This document shows positions 30,843 through 41,521 of a stretch of DNA of 64,000 nucleotides, one piece after another; the first letter of the stretch is position 1, and every line of letters begins with the position of its first letter. The position numbers and the translations under genes are program-made. Source of the stretch: Melieria omissa (taxonomy: Eukaryota; Arthropoda; Insecta; Diptera; Ulidiidae); the NCBI GenBank assembly GCA_963971225.1, contig OZ020270.1, positions 70,262,432-70,326,431 on the forward strand. Reading direction: 5' to 3'. Below the pieces are notes generated by a model. It saw nothing but the letters and a program-made list of their open reading frames with translations, had not been told where the DNA came from and ran no database searches.

Positions 30843-33722
30843 TGTCGACGTGTGCGGTATGAAAGCGGACGTTTGTCGGCGCTGTGGCCAGAGCGGTCAT
30901 CGCGTTCAGCAGTGCAGCAATGAGCTGCATTGCCGGAATTGCGCGTTCCGGGGCAAGCCGGCTGGGCATTATATGATGTCCACCGACTGTCCGGCGTATA
31001 GCCAAATTCTGGCCAGGGCGCAGGCTCGTCATTGATGGGTGCAGTGCAATTGCCCTGGTGCAGGAACCGTACGCCACCAATGGTGTCGTACGGGGAATAC
31101 CTGCAGCAATGCGGGTCTTTTCTGACACCAGGGCAAATGCAGCTGTAATTGTGAATGACGTCCATCTGGACTGTATGGTTGTGTGTGCGACTGAATATGG
31201 TGTTTGTGTGAGCGTGCAAGGTCACTTTGGTAAAGTGATAGTGCAAGTATGGTGAGCCTCTAGAGCCCTACTTGGACTATCTTGACACGGTGTTTCGTCT
31301 AGCAGGCGGCACACCTGTCCTGATAGGTATGGATGCGAATGCCACATCTCCGCTGTGGTTCAGCAAGGAATCGCGGCATTCTGCCGGCTACCAGAGCCAC
31401 GGTAGGGGTGAGGCAATGAGTGAATGGTTGGTTCCGCGAGACATTGTTGTTCTCAACGAACCAAATGAATGGTATACGTTTGACAGGCCTAGAGGGGTGA
31501 GTGATATTGACGTGGCGCTAGGGAATGGGGCAGCGAGCAGAATGTTTGAATTCAGCTGGCGTGTCCGTGGTGGGTGGGGCATAAGCGATCACAATTTGAT
31601 TGAAATTGTGATTACTGTGCCTGCCCACAGTGTGAATGAAAGGGCGGGTGTGTGCGAAAGGCGATGGCGCACCTGTGGTGTGAATTGGGAAACCTATGGT
31701 TGCCATGTACGTGAAGTGGTCACGGAAGTGCCACTTAGTGAATTTGAATGCATGAATGTGGACGACCAGGTCGCTCGTCTTAACGGGTGTGTCTGGCGTG
31801 TGAATGATAGCATGTTTCAGAAATGGGAGAGAGTGAATCAGAGGAGGGTGAAGTGGTGGACGAGGGAGCTGAGTGCAAAGAAGCGGTCGGTCAGGCGTCT
31901 GAGACGTAAGTTTCAGCGCGCCCGGGCGGCCAATTCTGAGCACTTGGCCCAGCGCAGGTCTGATTTCAACAGGTGTAGGAATGAGTATAAGAGTATGCTT
32001 GTTCGCGTTAAGGAAGACAATTGGCGGGAGTTTGTGGCAGATCATAGGGATGATCCATGGGGTCATGTCTATCGGATCTGCCGCAGTAAGAAGAAGCAGG
32101 TGGATGTGAGAGCTCTCCGTGTTGGTGACACTATGACATCAACATGGAGAGATAGTGTGAACGTTCTGTTAGCCGAGTTCTTTCCTAGGGCGGTTGATCA
32201 GACGCCACCAGCACAAGTGGCAGCTGCTGAGCCATTAGAAATTGGAGAGTTAGAGTACGCATTTGGCCTGGTTAGGTCTAGAAGGTCACCGGGTGTCGAT
32301 GGTTTGACTGGCGAGATGTGCAAAGCCTTGTACAAAGTCATACCGGAGTATGACTCTATTTTCCACTCGCGTAGAAGATAGCTAGGGTCGTAGTGCTCTC
32401 CTGAGTCTCCTGATAAGATCAGGACTAACCCCCGTTCTTATCGGAGTATCTGCCTCCTACCGGTACTTGGCAAAATACTGGAACGGATTATGGTGGATCG
32501 GCTTCAAGCGCAACTGGGTGGGCAGTTTGGGTTTCGAAAGAGACTCGGCGTGGAAGATGCGTGGATGTATGTTAAATCGGTGGTGCGTGAGAATAGCGAG
32601 AACTATGTTCTCGGTGTGTTTGTGGATTTCAGGGGGGCGTTTGATCACCTGCGCTAGGATAAAGTGGTAGAATGGCTGAACAATGCCGACTGCCTGGAAA
32701 CAGCTCTCTGGAAGAGCTATTTCACAGACAGGAAGGCATGTGTGGTTGGGAAGAATGAACGGGTGGAAATAAATGTGGCTCGAGGATGTCCGCAGGGATC
32801 CGTCTGTGGTCCATATATATGGAACTACATGATGGATCCATTACTGCGGCGTCTGGCAGCAGTATGCAAGTGTTGTGCGTTTGCGGATGATCTGCTTATC
32901 CTTGTGGAGGGCAGATCAAGAGCGGATGTAGAGCGCTTGGGGGAGCAATTCATGTGTATGGTGTGTGAATGGGGTGAATCGGTGTGTGCTGCTGAAAGGC
33001 AAATTGGCGCGCAGTCGTCCGCCCATTGTGCGTGTGAATGGTGTTGGCCTCAGGTACGAGACGCAAGTCAAATACTTGGGGCTAACAATTGGTGAAAGAA
33101 TGAGTTTTGCTCCTCACTTGGTCAGGTTGAAAGAGAGGGTTGTGTGCATGATGGGTCAGGTGCGCCGGATACTCAGGAGTGACTGGGGACTCGGCCGACG
33201 CGCGGTTCGTGCCATTTACCACGGTCTGTTCGTAGCTTGTGCTGCGTTCGGAGCGTCGGCGTGGCACGAATTGGCCGCGACGGTTGTAGGCCGCAAACAC
33301 TTGCTGTCTATTCAGCGTGTTATGTTGTTAGGTTGTATGCCTGTGTGCCGCACTTTATCAACCGATGCATTGCAAGTGTTGATGGGTGCGGCTCCTCTGG
33401 ATCTCGTAGTCATACGGCGTGCCGTGGGCTTCGGGCTAAGGAGGGGGAATAGAGAGGTGCTGCTGCAGTATGAGTGGCTGCAAGGCGAAGGTGTGGAGAG
33501 TGCTGACAGTATGAAGCGTAAGCGAATACTGGAGGACTGTGTTCTGCAACGTTCGCAGCAACGTTAGGACGAAAGTCACCATGGCAGAACGACATATGGG
33601 TATATACGGGATGTGAGGTTCGTGGTAGGGCTCAAGGATTTCGGCTTCGGCTTGAGCCTTGGGTTCCTCCTCACTGGACACGGGTCACTCAATGCATTCT
33701 TGCATAAGAGAGCCCTGAGTGC

Positions 33723-35467
33723 AAGTGCTGAGTGTATTTTTTTTTTTTACGAGGAGGGAAGCATCGAAATCTTAGGGTAGTGCGGGACTTTAATCCGCTA
33801 AATCCTCCTCTCGTCCGAACGGTTAACCCCCCTGGGTCACCGATAGGTATTGCGTCAGGAGGCCGTAAGGAGCATTAATGGTCAATCGTTCGTGTGTCAT
33901 GTCATGTCCGGACCTACCAATAGCATAGGCCATACTGCCCTGGCTTCCCTGTTGCTGCAACGGTCACCACTGCTGGCGCTGTCCTAGCTGCACCAGACCA
34001 TCATCCGTGCCGTGTGCTCGTCGACGCGCGTTACGCTCTTCCACCCGCAGTTTTTTATTATCTCGGCGGCTGCCGAGCTAACCGCCTCCAACTTCGCCGG
34101 TGTGTCGCACATATGAGCGACGAGGTTGGCCTCCGATGCCTCCTCTCCCAGGACTTTTTGTAGTTTGGCGTGTACGTCGGCGAAACGCGTGCATTGGAAA
34201 AGGACGTGCCGCGCGTTTTCGTGCTCTGCTGGGCAGCGCGGACAAAAAGGGTCCCCCTCGTAGCCGTATTTATGGAGGTATTCCCTGAAGCGGCCGTGTC
34301 CGCTGAGTAGCTGCGTCAAGTAGTGGTCCAGTTCCCCGTGCCGTCGTTTGGTCCACTCCTCGATTTTTGGGATAAGTCGGTACGTCCACCGTCCCTTGGA
34401 TGACTGGTCCCACCTGCATTGCCATTCGCGTGTAGTCGTTTTGCTTTCGATTTCTTTGGCGGCGGCTGTCGCCTTCTCGTCACGCTTGTAGCAGCGCTGC
34501 ATTTCCGCTGCGAGCAGATCGATCGGTGGTTTGCCAGCAATGACGCCAATGGCGTCATCCGACACTGTGCGGAATGCGCAGGCGACGCGGAGTGCGATGA
34601 GGCGGTATACCGATCGGATGCCTTTTATGCGTTCACGGATCTTCGCCACGGATCTTCGCCCAGATCGGTGCTGCGTATAACAGTATAGACCCCGTCACTG
34701 TTGAGAGCAGTTTTCGCCGGCTAAAGCGGGGACCTCCGATGTTTGGCATCATGCGTGCGAGCGCGCCATAGACTCGCGTGGTCTTTTCGCAAACGACGTT
34801 TAGGTGCTCTCTAAATGTCATCTTGGAGTCGATGATGACGCCTAGATATAGCAGGTGGGGCAGTGAGGTGATCGTGTGACCTCCGACCGTGACGGTGAGC
34901 ACCTCGCTCACTTTACGTGTGCTAAGCAGCACAGCTTCGGTTTTGTGAGCGGCCAACTCAAGTTTCGCTGCTTGTAGCCATTGCCTGATGCAAGCTATTG
35001 CGGTGTTGCAGTGCGCCTCGAGGATATACAGGCGTTTAGCGACCGCTACGACCGCTATGTCATCTGCATAGCCGATGATGTGGACGTCTTCCGGCAGTTT
35101 CAGCCGAAGGACGCCATCATACATCGCGTTCCAGAGCGTGGGTCCAAGTACCGATCCTTGGGGTACGCCTCCAGTCACTTTCTATCGCTGCACGCCTGCC
35201 TTTGTGTCGTAAAGTAGCACTCTGTCTTCGAAGTAGCTACTAATAATGCGCTGCAGGTAAGCAGGGACCCCGAAGTTCTGTAGTGCAGCGATGACCTTGC
35301 CCCAGTTCGCCGAGTTGAAGGCATTTTTGATATCTAGCGTGATGACCGCGCAGTACTTTTTGGAGCCACCCAGCCACCTCTTGCCTCTTGGGCAATGTCC
35401 ATCACCGCTCGAATGGCGTCTACAGTGGACCGTGCTCAGTTTGACTTCCAAAAAGTGCTGAGTGTAT
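33723..35467 (-). mobile_element. 5'-truncated LINE (R1-clade-like) inside copy C
   Basis: The insertion (33738-35452) is flanked by a 15-bp duplication AAGTGCTGAGTGTAT (33723-33737, 35453-35467). It has a T-run at its left end, which is the poly(A) tail on the minus strand. The coding direction is minus and only the RT middle and C-terminus remain. 5' truncation, tail and target duplication together mark target-primed reverse transcription. Confidence 0.9.
33984..35451 (-). pseudogene. LINE RT fragment (different R1-clade-like family)
   Basis: Three minus-strand frames in order. 35451-35182 has LDIKNAFNSANW and ends before the GVPQGS motif. 35178-34633 has GGVPQGSVLGPTLW and catalytic IIGYADDIAVV. 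34649-33984 has a C-terminal zinc motif (CPRCPAEHENARHVLFQC). The first catalytic Asp, in LDIKNAF, and the YADD are both present. Breaks lie near 35180 and 34640. The family differs from the surrounding R1-like array. Clade assignment (R1-like against I/Loa) is from pattern only. Confidence 0.7.
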
Positions 35468-36196
35468 GTGTGGGGCTGCTCGTGAGGATTGGTTGCATGT
35501 GTTGTGTGAGTGCCCGTTGTACTCAGACGTGAGGGACCTTGGGCGGATGGGGATTAGTCGGACGGACGGTGTGTGGTGTGTGCGTGAAGCACTCTCCACC
35601 AGCCAGCTGATTGCCATATTGAATGAATATGCGAATGCTGTATTTCGGCGGCGACGGCAGTTTGGTGTATTGCCAAGTTTGATTGTGTGAGCGGGCTGTG
35701 TGGGGGGGGCCGGTCTATTGAGTGGATGAATGAGTGCGCATGTGAATGAGGTCAAGTGCGGTGCGGTGGTCACCAGTCCACGAGCTAAATGGGGCTCAAC
35801 TGGTAGTAGCACGGCTACGAAGTCTGACCAGGGGCTTTGTCTGGTACCACGGGAATCAGGGTGCCCTTGGAGCCTTGTGCTTCAGCCTGATTATGGGAAT
35901 GGCCCCTTCGGGGAGTTCCGTGGTGGCGTGGTTTAACACCCAAATGCGGGTAGAGTTTCGACTCGGCGTGGAGTTGCGTTTACAACCGGGTGCCGGACCC
36001 ATAGCACGGCAGAGGTTTAGATAGGCCTCGATCCCTACCAAGGAGGGGTAATGTCCATTTGCATTAACCCAATTGGTACCGGGATCTGGTCTCTCGGGGC
36101 GCTTATCAACGCTTAATTTTGATACGCTGTGCTTTTGAGCACCGTGGGGTTAGGCCACACTGTGGCGGCACTCACGTTAAAAATTCGACATTCAAT

Positions 36197-36210
36197 GTAG
36201 ACGTGTGCGA
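36197..36210 (+). repeat. 14-bp R1 junction, right end of array
   Basis: TGTAGACGTGTGCG, one change from the 14 bp at the left flank of copy A. It closes the array. Confidence 0.7.
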
Positions 36211-36504
36211 CGCGGTGCAGCTCTTTAGAGGCCGTTTTCATGCAGGTGCATTTGGTATTAGCTTTGCTGGAAAATGATGCTTTTACGAATTGAAATTAAT
36301 AATTGAAGGCTAGCAAATTGTTAAACTTACAAATTTTGAAGAAAAAGCGATAAAACTTTGTGGAAAGCAAAGTGCATATTTTTTCCATTGTCCTGGCAAC
36401 TGCTGTTGCAACTGCAACTGAATAAATGAATACAAATGAAAGTATGTAGAGTTTGTTCCTACATACAATTATGAATTATACTTTTTCAAAATTTTTTGCA
36501 ATTT
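36211..36504. other. Flank of Loa-like insertion
   Basis: AT-rich DNA, about 300 bp, with no gene. Its right edge (read on the minus strand) is the sequence that should follow the Loa-like element's 3' target duplicate. Confidence 0.5.
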
Positions 36505-36520
36505 GCAAAAGTCAAACAGG
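36505..36520. repeat. 16-bp target duplicate at Loa-like 3' end
   Basis: GCAAAAGTCAAACAGG. Its exact reverse complement, CCTGTTTGACTTTTGC, lies at 47397-47412, at the 5' end of the same element. The pair is in inverted orientation and 10.9 kb apart, showing that the element was broken by an inversion after it inserted. Confidence 0.85.
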
Positions 36521-36853
36521 ATGGATGGGTGGATGGATGGATGTGAAGGGGAGCCGAGGAAATAACCTAAGGGAGGTTATTACCCCAAGCACTCAGACTC
36601 TATAGCCCATTGTACTTAAGGCCCAGGAAAAAGGTTGATAGAGGAAATGGGAATGGGAAAAGAAAAAGAGAAAGTGGGTGGAAGGGGAGAGGGAGTTATG
36701 GATTCTCCTTTTCATATTTCCCGGACTCATTAATGAATCTGAGGAGATTACACAGGGCGAGAGAATGAACTTCGTCCATTCTCATAACATCTGAACCCAG
36801 CGTGCGCAATCTCGTTCTAGAGAACCGGACATGCACAGAGAAAGTGCTCTATA

Positions 36854-37675
36854 CTATCTACCTCCTCCAGGCAAGACATGCAAGTCGGATCTTCGATGAT
36901 GCCCATGTTGGCCATATGTCGCCCCCCATGGATTGTGGCCTGTGATTAACCCGACCATTCGTCGGAGGTCTTTCCTTCTCAGATCCTGGAAGGAATTCCC
37001 TGCTTTCCTGTTCGGGCTTTTCACAAAACACTTGGCAGTCTTACAGCTTCTCAAGCTATACCAACGTTCTCTATGTAGGTTGTTGACATAGGACTTGATC
37101 CATTCCAGGGTTCCTGCTAGACTGGTGCCGATTATTGCTTCTGGTCCCATGGGTCTGCACCCTGATCCACAGTTAGCCAGTTCATCGGCAGTTTCGTTAC
37201 CTAGAACACCGCAGTGCCCCGCAACCCAGATAAGTTGAAGCTTATTACGTCTCGCGACTAATTTAAGTTTCATCTTACATTCTTGGACAATATTAGAGGT
37301 AAAACGCGCGTTCTTCAGGGCCTTAAGTGCAGCTTGACTGTCACTACAGACTCCTATATGTTTCCCGCACCATTTCCTCCCGATTATCCATTCCACTACT
37401 TTCAGAATGGCGAAGATTTTCGTCTGAAATACGGTAGTCAGCCCACCCAGTGAGTAGTAGCATCTGACACTTCCTTCGAGGTGCCATCAAGCTCCAGTAC
37501 CTTTAAAGGTCTTGGATCCGTCAGTGAAGAAAATATCCCTCAGATCCCCTAGCGTGGCCTCTGGGCTGTCCCACTGGCCGCGCGTTGGGAACCTCACTTC
37601 AAAGTTTCTCCTAAAGGATACTACGAGTATTAGGCAATCCTTAGGGGCCAGCAGCAACGGATATTGCACTGACAA
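36854..37675 (-). pseudogene. Loa-like RNase H domain
   Basis: Frames 37675-37487 and 37396-36854. The first has the RNase H opening FTDGSKTFKGTGA with Asp. The second has CSDSQAALKAL (Asp) and AGHCGVLGNETADELA (His, Asp). A frame break between them lies near 37400-37480. A zinc-type tail follows near 36900. In the I/Loa group RNase H removes template RNA during insertion. Confidence 0.75.
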
Positions 37676-37687
37676 CCTCTTGAAGAT

Positions 37688-39523
37688 TCATCTATGACCC
37701 GAGCCCTTGTTGTCATGCCAGTATCCATAGGAATACCGCCAATATGTCGCTTTCATCGCCTCCTCTTGAACTTTTAGAACCAGGGAAAGCAGGTCAAGCA
37801 TGGCATTAAGGGCGTCACCCGAGACAGTGCTCATGGCACCCGTAATGCATATACATACACTTCTTTGTAGTCTGTTCAGAGCCCAAGCTGTGGACTTAAC
37901 CATTGTTCGTCTCCACCAGACTACCGATGCGTACGTAATTATGGGCCTGATGAGTGCGGTATATATCCAAAGGACCACCGCCGGCTTCAGGCCCCAGGTC
38001 TTGCTAAAAGCTCGACGGCACTGTTGACCTTCAGCGCACGGTCTACCTTCGTCAAGACATGCGTGTTCCACATTAGTTTCCTATCTAGGATTACCCCTAG
38101 ATATTTCACTTCCGTGCATATAGACTGAGGGTCACACCTTTCAGTATTGGCAGTTCGAGACCATCCAGCTTCCGCTTCCTAGTAAATAGGACCCGAGTCG
38201 TTTTACTGGGATTGACGGAAAGACCCTGTCCTGTGCACCAGTTATCAATCTTATCCAGGACTTTCTGCATTTTTTTCCAAATCATCCTGAGGGATCGTCC
38301 TGACACTAGTGCACAGACATCGTCCGCGTTTGCTTGGACATGAATTCCGAGATCCTGCATCTCCCTTAGTAGAGAGTCGACCACGAAACACCACAACAGT
38401 GGAGAGAGGACACCACCCTGGGGGCATCCTCGTCCGACCTCTGCCGTGACCGAATTGCTATCACTCTCACCAACGGTTGGCATTCTCTCGGAGAGCATTG
38501 ACCGGATCCACCTTATCAAGGTCTCATTTACCTCATGCATTCTGGCTGCTGAGCATATCGAGTCAAAGGTTGCATTGTCAAAAGCCCCCTCAATATCCAC
38601 AAAGAAGCCCAAAGTGTACTGGTCAGCTTCTAGCCCCAAATCAATCTTGGATACGATGTCATGTAGGGCTGAGTCGCATGATTTTCCACTCTGGTAAGCG
38701 TGTTGGTTTCTACTGAGTGGGCTCCTTGTCAGCACCTTCGCTCGGATGTGCTTTTCTACCATTCGCTCTAAGCTTTTCAGTATGAAAGAAGTTAGGCTGA
38801 TTGGCCTAAAGCTCTTGACCAGCGTATAGTCATCTTTCCCTGGTTTGGGAATGTAGACCACTCTGACCTGTCGCCAAAGAGTTGGAATGTAACCATGAGC
38901 AAGGCAAGAATTGAAGATCTTTATAAGAGCTCTCATCAGCTTGTCTCCACCCCTCTTCAGCATTATCGGGTAAACTTTATCAGGTCCTGGGGACTTGTAG
39001 TTTTCGAAGGAGGAAAAAGAAAACCTTACCAACACTACTCCGTTACTACTTCTGACGCGGAATACCAGTTAAGCCTTTTAGTCCTATTACCTGTGTCATT
39101 GACCACACAACTGCCCACCACAGAGGGAATTATCCTGCTTCCCGGGAAATGGGTCGCTAGGAGAGTGTTATAGGTCTCCGATTTAGAGGTAGTATAGGAT
39201 CCATCAGGCAGGCGAAGAGAATAAAGCTTAACCGTTCGGTCTCTTTGTAGAACCCTGCACAGTCTTGCTGACTCCTTCATACCTTCAACCTCATTACAAA
39301 AGTTTCTGAAAGAGTCCAGTTTGGCAAACCTCACTTTCTTCTTAAATTCCCTTTGGACGAGGTGATAGTTGGTCCAGTCATTCTCTTTTCGGGTCTTTAA
39401 GGCTATATTCAGAAGCTTCCTAGATCGTTTGCGTAGCTTCGAAAGCTCGGCACTCCACCATGGAACTGCTTTGCCTTTTCTGCTCGCTCTCAGCGGACAC
39501 ACCTCCTCATAGCAGCCAGTCAA
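37688..39523 (-). pseudogene. Loa-like reverse transcriptase
   Basis: The frame 39523-39035 is the linker before RT. 39035-38106 holds YKSPGPDKVYPIMLK, FRPISLTSFILKSLER, FFVDIEGAFDN (Asp), RGCPQGGVLSPLLW and the catalytic NADDVCALVSG. In this copy the residue before Ala is Asn where an aromatic is usual. 38071-37688 is the thumb/connection region. Stops or shifts occur near 39033, 38105 and 37690. The enzyme would copy element RNA at the nicked target. Confidence 0.8.
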
Positions 39524-39531
39524 AAGTGCTC

Positions 39532-40299
39532 CTAGTTCCCTAGTCGCTTCTTCAATCTTGGCTGTAGTTCTGTAGGCTGGAGTTTTTTCAGGATTGGTAT
39601 GCGCTCTGTCAGAAGCTCACCAAACCTGTTCCAGTCCACCTTGCGAGGATTCCGTCCACCTCGTATCGACATTAGATCAATACCGAGTCGGAATTCGATG
39701 AAGCGGTGATCTGAAAGAGAGACCTCCTCCAATACCCGCCATTGAATTATCTGATCTGCCACTTTCCTGTTGGTCAGTGGTAGATCAATCACTTCTTGTC
39801 TTCTTCTGGTCACAAAAGTTTGTTTGTTACCAACGTTCTGAATCACCAGATCAGCCGACATAATGAATTCCAAAAGTTTAGTACCCCTGGGATTACATTT
39901 ACTGCTACCCCAAACAATGTTCTGTGAATTCGCGTCACAGCCCACTATGAGTCCCAAACCCCTGGATTCAGCATACTGGACGACTTCCATTAACTCCCTC
40001 GATGGAGGAGGAAGTATAAAGTCATACGGCAGGTAGGCCGTTACTATTACAGTTTCGACGCTGTTCGCACCAACCCAGTACTTTATTTTAACCGCAACGA
40101 CATCTTGAGAACAGAATTGTCTAAGCATCGTGCATTCGATCGACCGCGGCATGATGATACATGCTCGCGGTCTATCACTCCCTTCGTGTTGAAGGATTTG
40201 TCCCCACGTAATGGCACCCAGACCACAGATACGCTTATAGCGCACCCTTGGCTCTTGAATTAAAATTATTTGAGGATATGTTTGCAGTTTCACATGCAT
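39532..40299 (-). pseudogene. Loa-like APE endonuclease
   Basis: A 255-residue frame with the metal-binding Glu in ILIQEPRV, IVGCDANSQNIVW (Asp, Asn) and LSDHRFIEF (Asp, His), so the catalytic set looks complete. Just upstream, minus-strand sequence to about 40345 reads as its N-terminus after a stop. It ends near RLKKRLGN, with the RT linker in another frame after 39523. In the family it nicks DNA to prime insertion. Confidence 0.75.
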
Positions 40300-40631
40300 G
40301 CTGCAAGTTGATCTGCGTGATAATAATTTCAGTCATGTCAGGGACCAAAACTACCCTCACGCCTTATCCTCCTCCTTGTCCTGTAGGCGGAAGTGTACCC
40401 GCCCCAGGTGTAGGTGGGGACGGTACCCGTACTTCGACTTCAGGACCTTCAACGAGTCTAAGTCAATACCCACCACCAAGTGTGCACCGACTTCTTTGTT
40501 GACAGCCGATACATTCCTGGTTAGCGAGTATATTCACCATAGACTCGTGTCCAGACCTGCGTTCTGTGCACGGATACGAGCAAGGATTTCACCTGGTTTC
40601 CGGAGAATACCCGGTATCCAGGCTGAAGCCC

Positions 40632-41418
40632 TCACCAACCTGATACTATTTCCGTCCGTGAGCACGAACTTACTCTTTCACAGGCTGGCATCTTCGCTAC
40701 GACTTTTTCCAGCCATTCTCGAGAAACCGCGTTAGAGCATTGCTTCTTAATGATGCCGTTTTCAACGCGCTTTCCTTCGAACATCGGTGTTTCTTTTGAA
40801 TCACCGATTGCCTTCCAAAGGTAGGAGTCGAAAAAGTCTTGCTGTCCTTTGGACAACAGACCATTTCCTTTGTCGGTATGTATCTCAACCATCATCGCTT
40901 TGCCAGCCGCTTCCGCGAAAGTGGCACCAGAGGTGGATGGCTGAGTGTCATCCGACATTTTCCGGGATCATGCAGCCGTCTCCATTTCAGTAGACGGCTG
41001 ACTTGTAGACTCCTGCGTCGAGCGTACCGGCACGTCCGATTCCGGTCCAAGGACATTCCTCCTCTTTGTCTTGCTACTCTGTCACGCTTTCCTGTGGCCA
41101 TCACAGGTGTTGAGGTTGGCAAAACTTGAGTACTTGCAGCTGCTTTCACGGCAGCTTTCCTCTTGTTCTGCCTCCTCCTTTTGCGCTGTCTGGCAGACAG
41201 CTCTTCACCTGCCTTTGAGCCCTCGATGCCAGCAACCTCCTTACCGGCACTCACCTGGTTCGCACCAGGTTTAACCGTTTTCGGAGATACGCATGGTACC
41301 CGAATTCGACTCGTTGAAGTAGGTGAGCTATCTAACATCTCCACATCTCCATCAACCTTGACGGCTGACTTTGATGCTTCTGACATTAGTCTGTTCTGTC
41401 TGTACTCCTCCAACAGTA
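40632..41418 (-). pseudogene. Loa-like ORF1, 3' part
   Basis: Starts mid-protein at the breakpoint with LLLEEYRQNRLMSEASKSAV, then a basic stretch KRRRQNKRKAAVKAA. After a shift near 40950 it continues as MSDDTQPSTSGATFAEAAGK to 40632. The first 343 bp (41418-41076) also occur in inverted orientation at 47954-48296. ORF1 proteins of this group bind RNA; no zinc knuckle is seen here. Confidence 0.7.
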
Positions 41419-41521
41419 AATATATCAAATAAATTATTTTAAAAAATTTTGAACTCTACTGAGTTTGGGGTTGTGTGCGCTTTTTTAGAATCTAGAAAAC
41501 CAGAAGAATACAGAGAGTTCA

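Larger units (their letters stand above)
30857..35690 (+). pseudogene. R1-like ORF1 end and ORF2, copy C, broken
   Basis: Same domains and shared breaks as copy B. Added lesions are Trp to TAG at 32655-32657 (RT) and Trp to TAG at 33565-33567. The C-terminal zinc region is split by the inserted LINE: the part up to SASAECI is before 33737, and CMCGAAREDWLHVLCEC resumes after 35453. Confidence 0.8.
30857..36196 (+). mobile_element. R1-clade LINE, copy C (5'-truncated, interrupted)
   Basis: Starts at the same ORF1 point as copy B, after the junction at 30843-30856. It is identical to B up to 33007 except G to A at 32656, then diverges by scattered substitutions to its end. A LINE fragment interrupts it at 33738-35452. 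The 3' UTR ends at the 14-bp junction variant 36197-36210. Confidence 0.85.
36521..41418 (-). mobile_element. Loa-like LINE, main part
   Basis: Minus-strand LINE with ORF1, APE endonuclease, RT and a C-terminal RNase H, an arrangement found in the I/Loa group. The 3' end is a CATC-type simple repeat (36521-36545) rather than poly(A). The copy stops within ORF1 at 41418, where the inverted-duplication arm begins. The missing 5' part is at 47413-48296 on the plus strand. Several frame breaks make it inactive. Confidence 0.8.

Noticed and set aside
21721..36196. Tandem host gene family
   Set aside because: Zinc knuckles, APE endonuclease and FADD reverse transcriptase identify R1-clade LINE copies.
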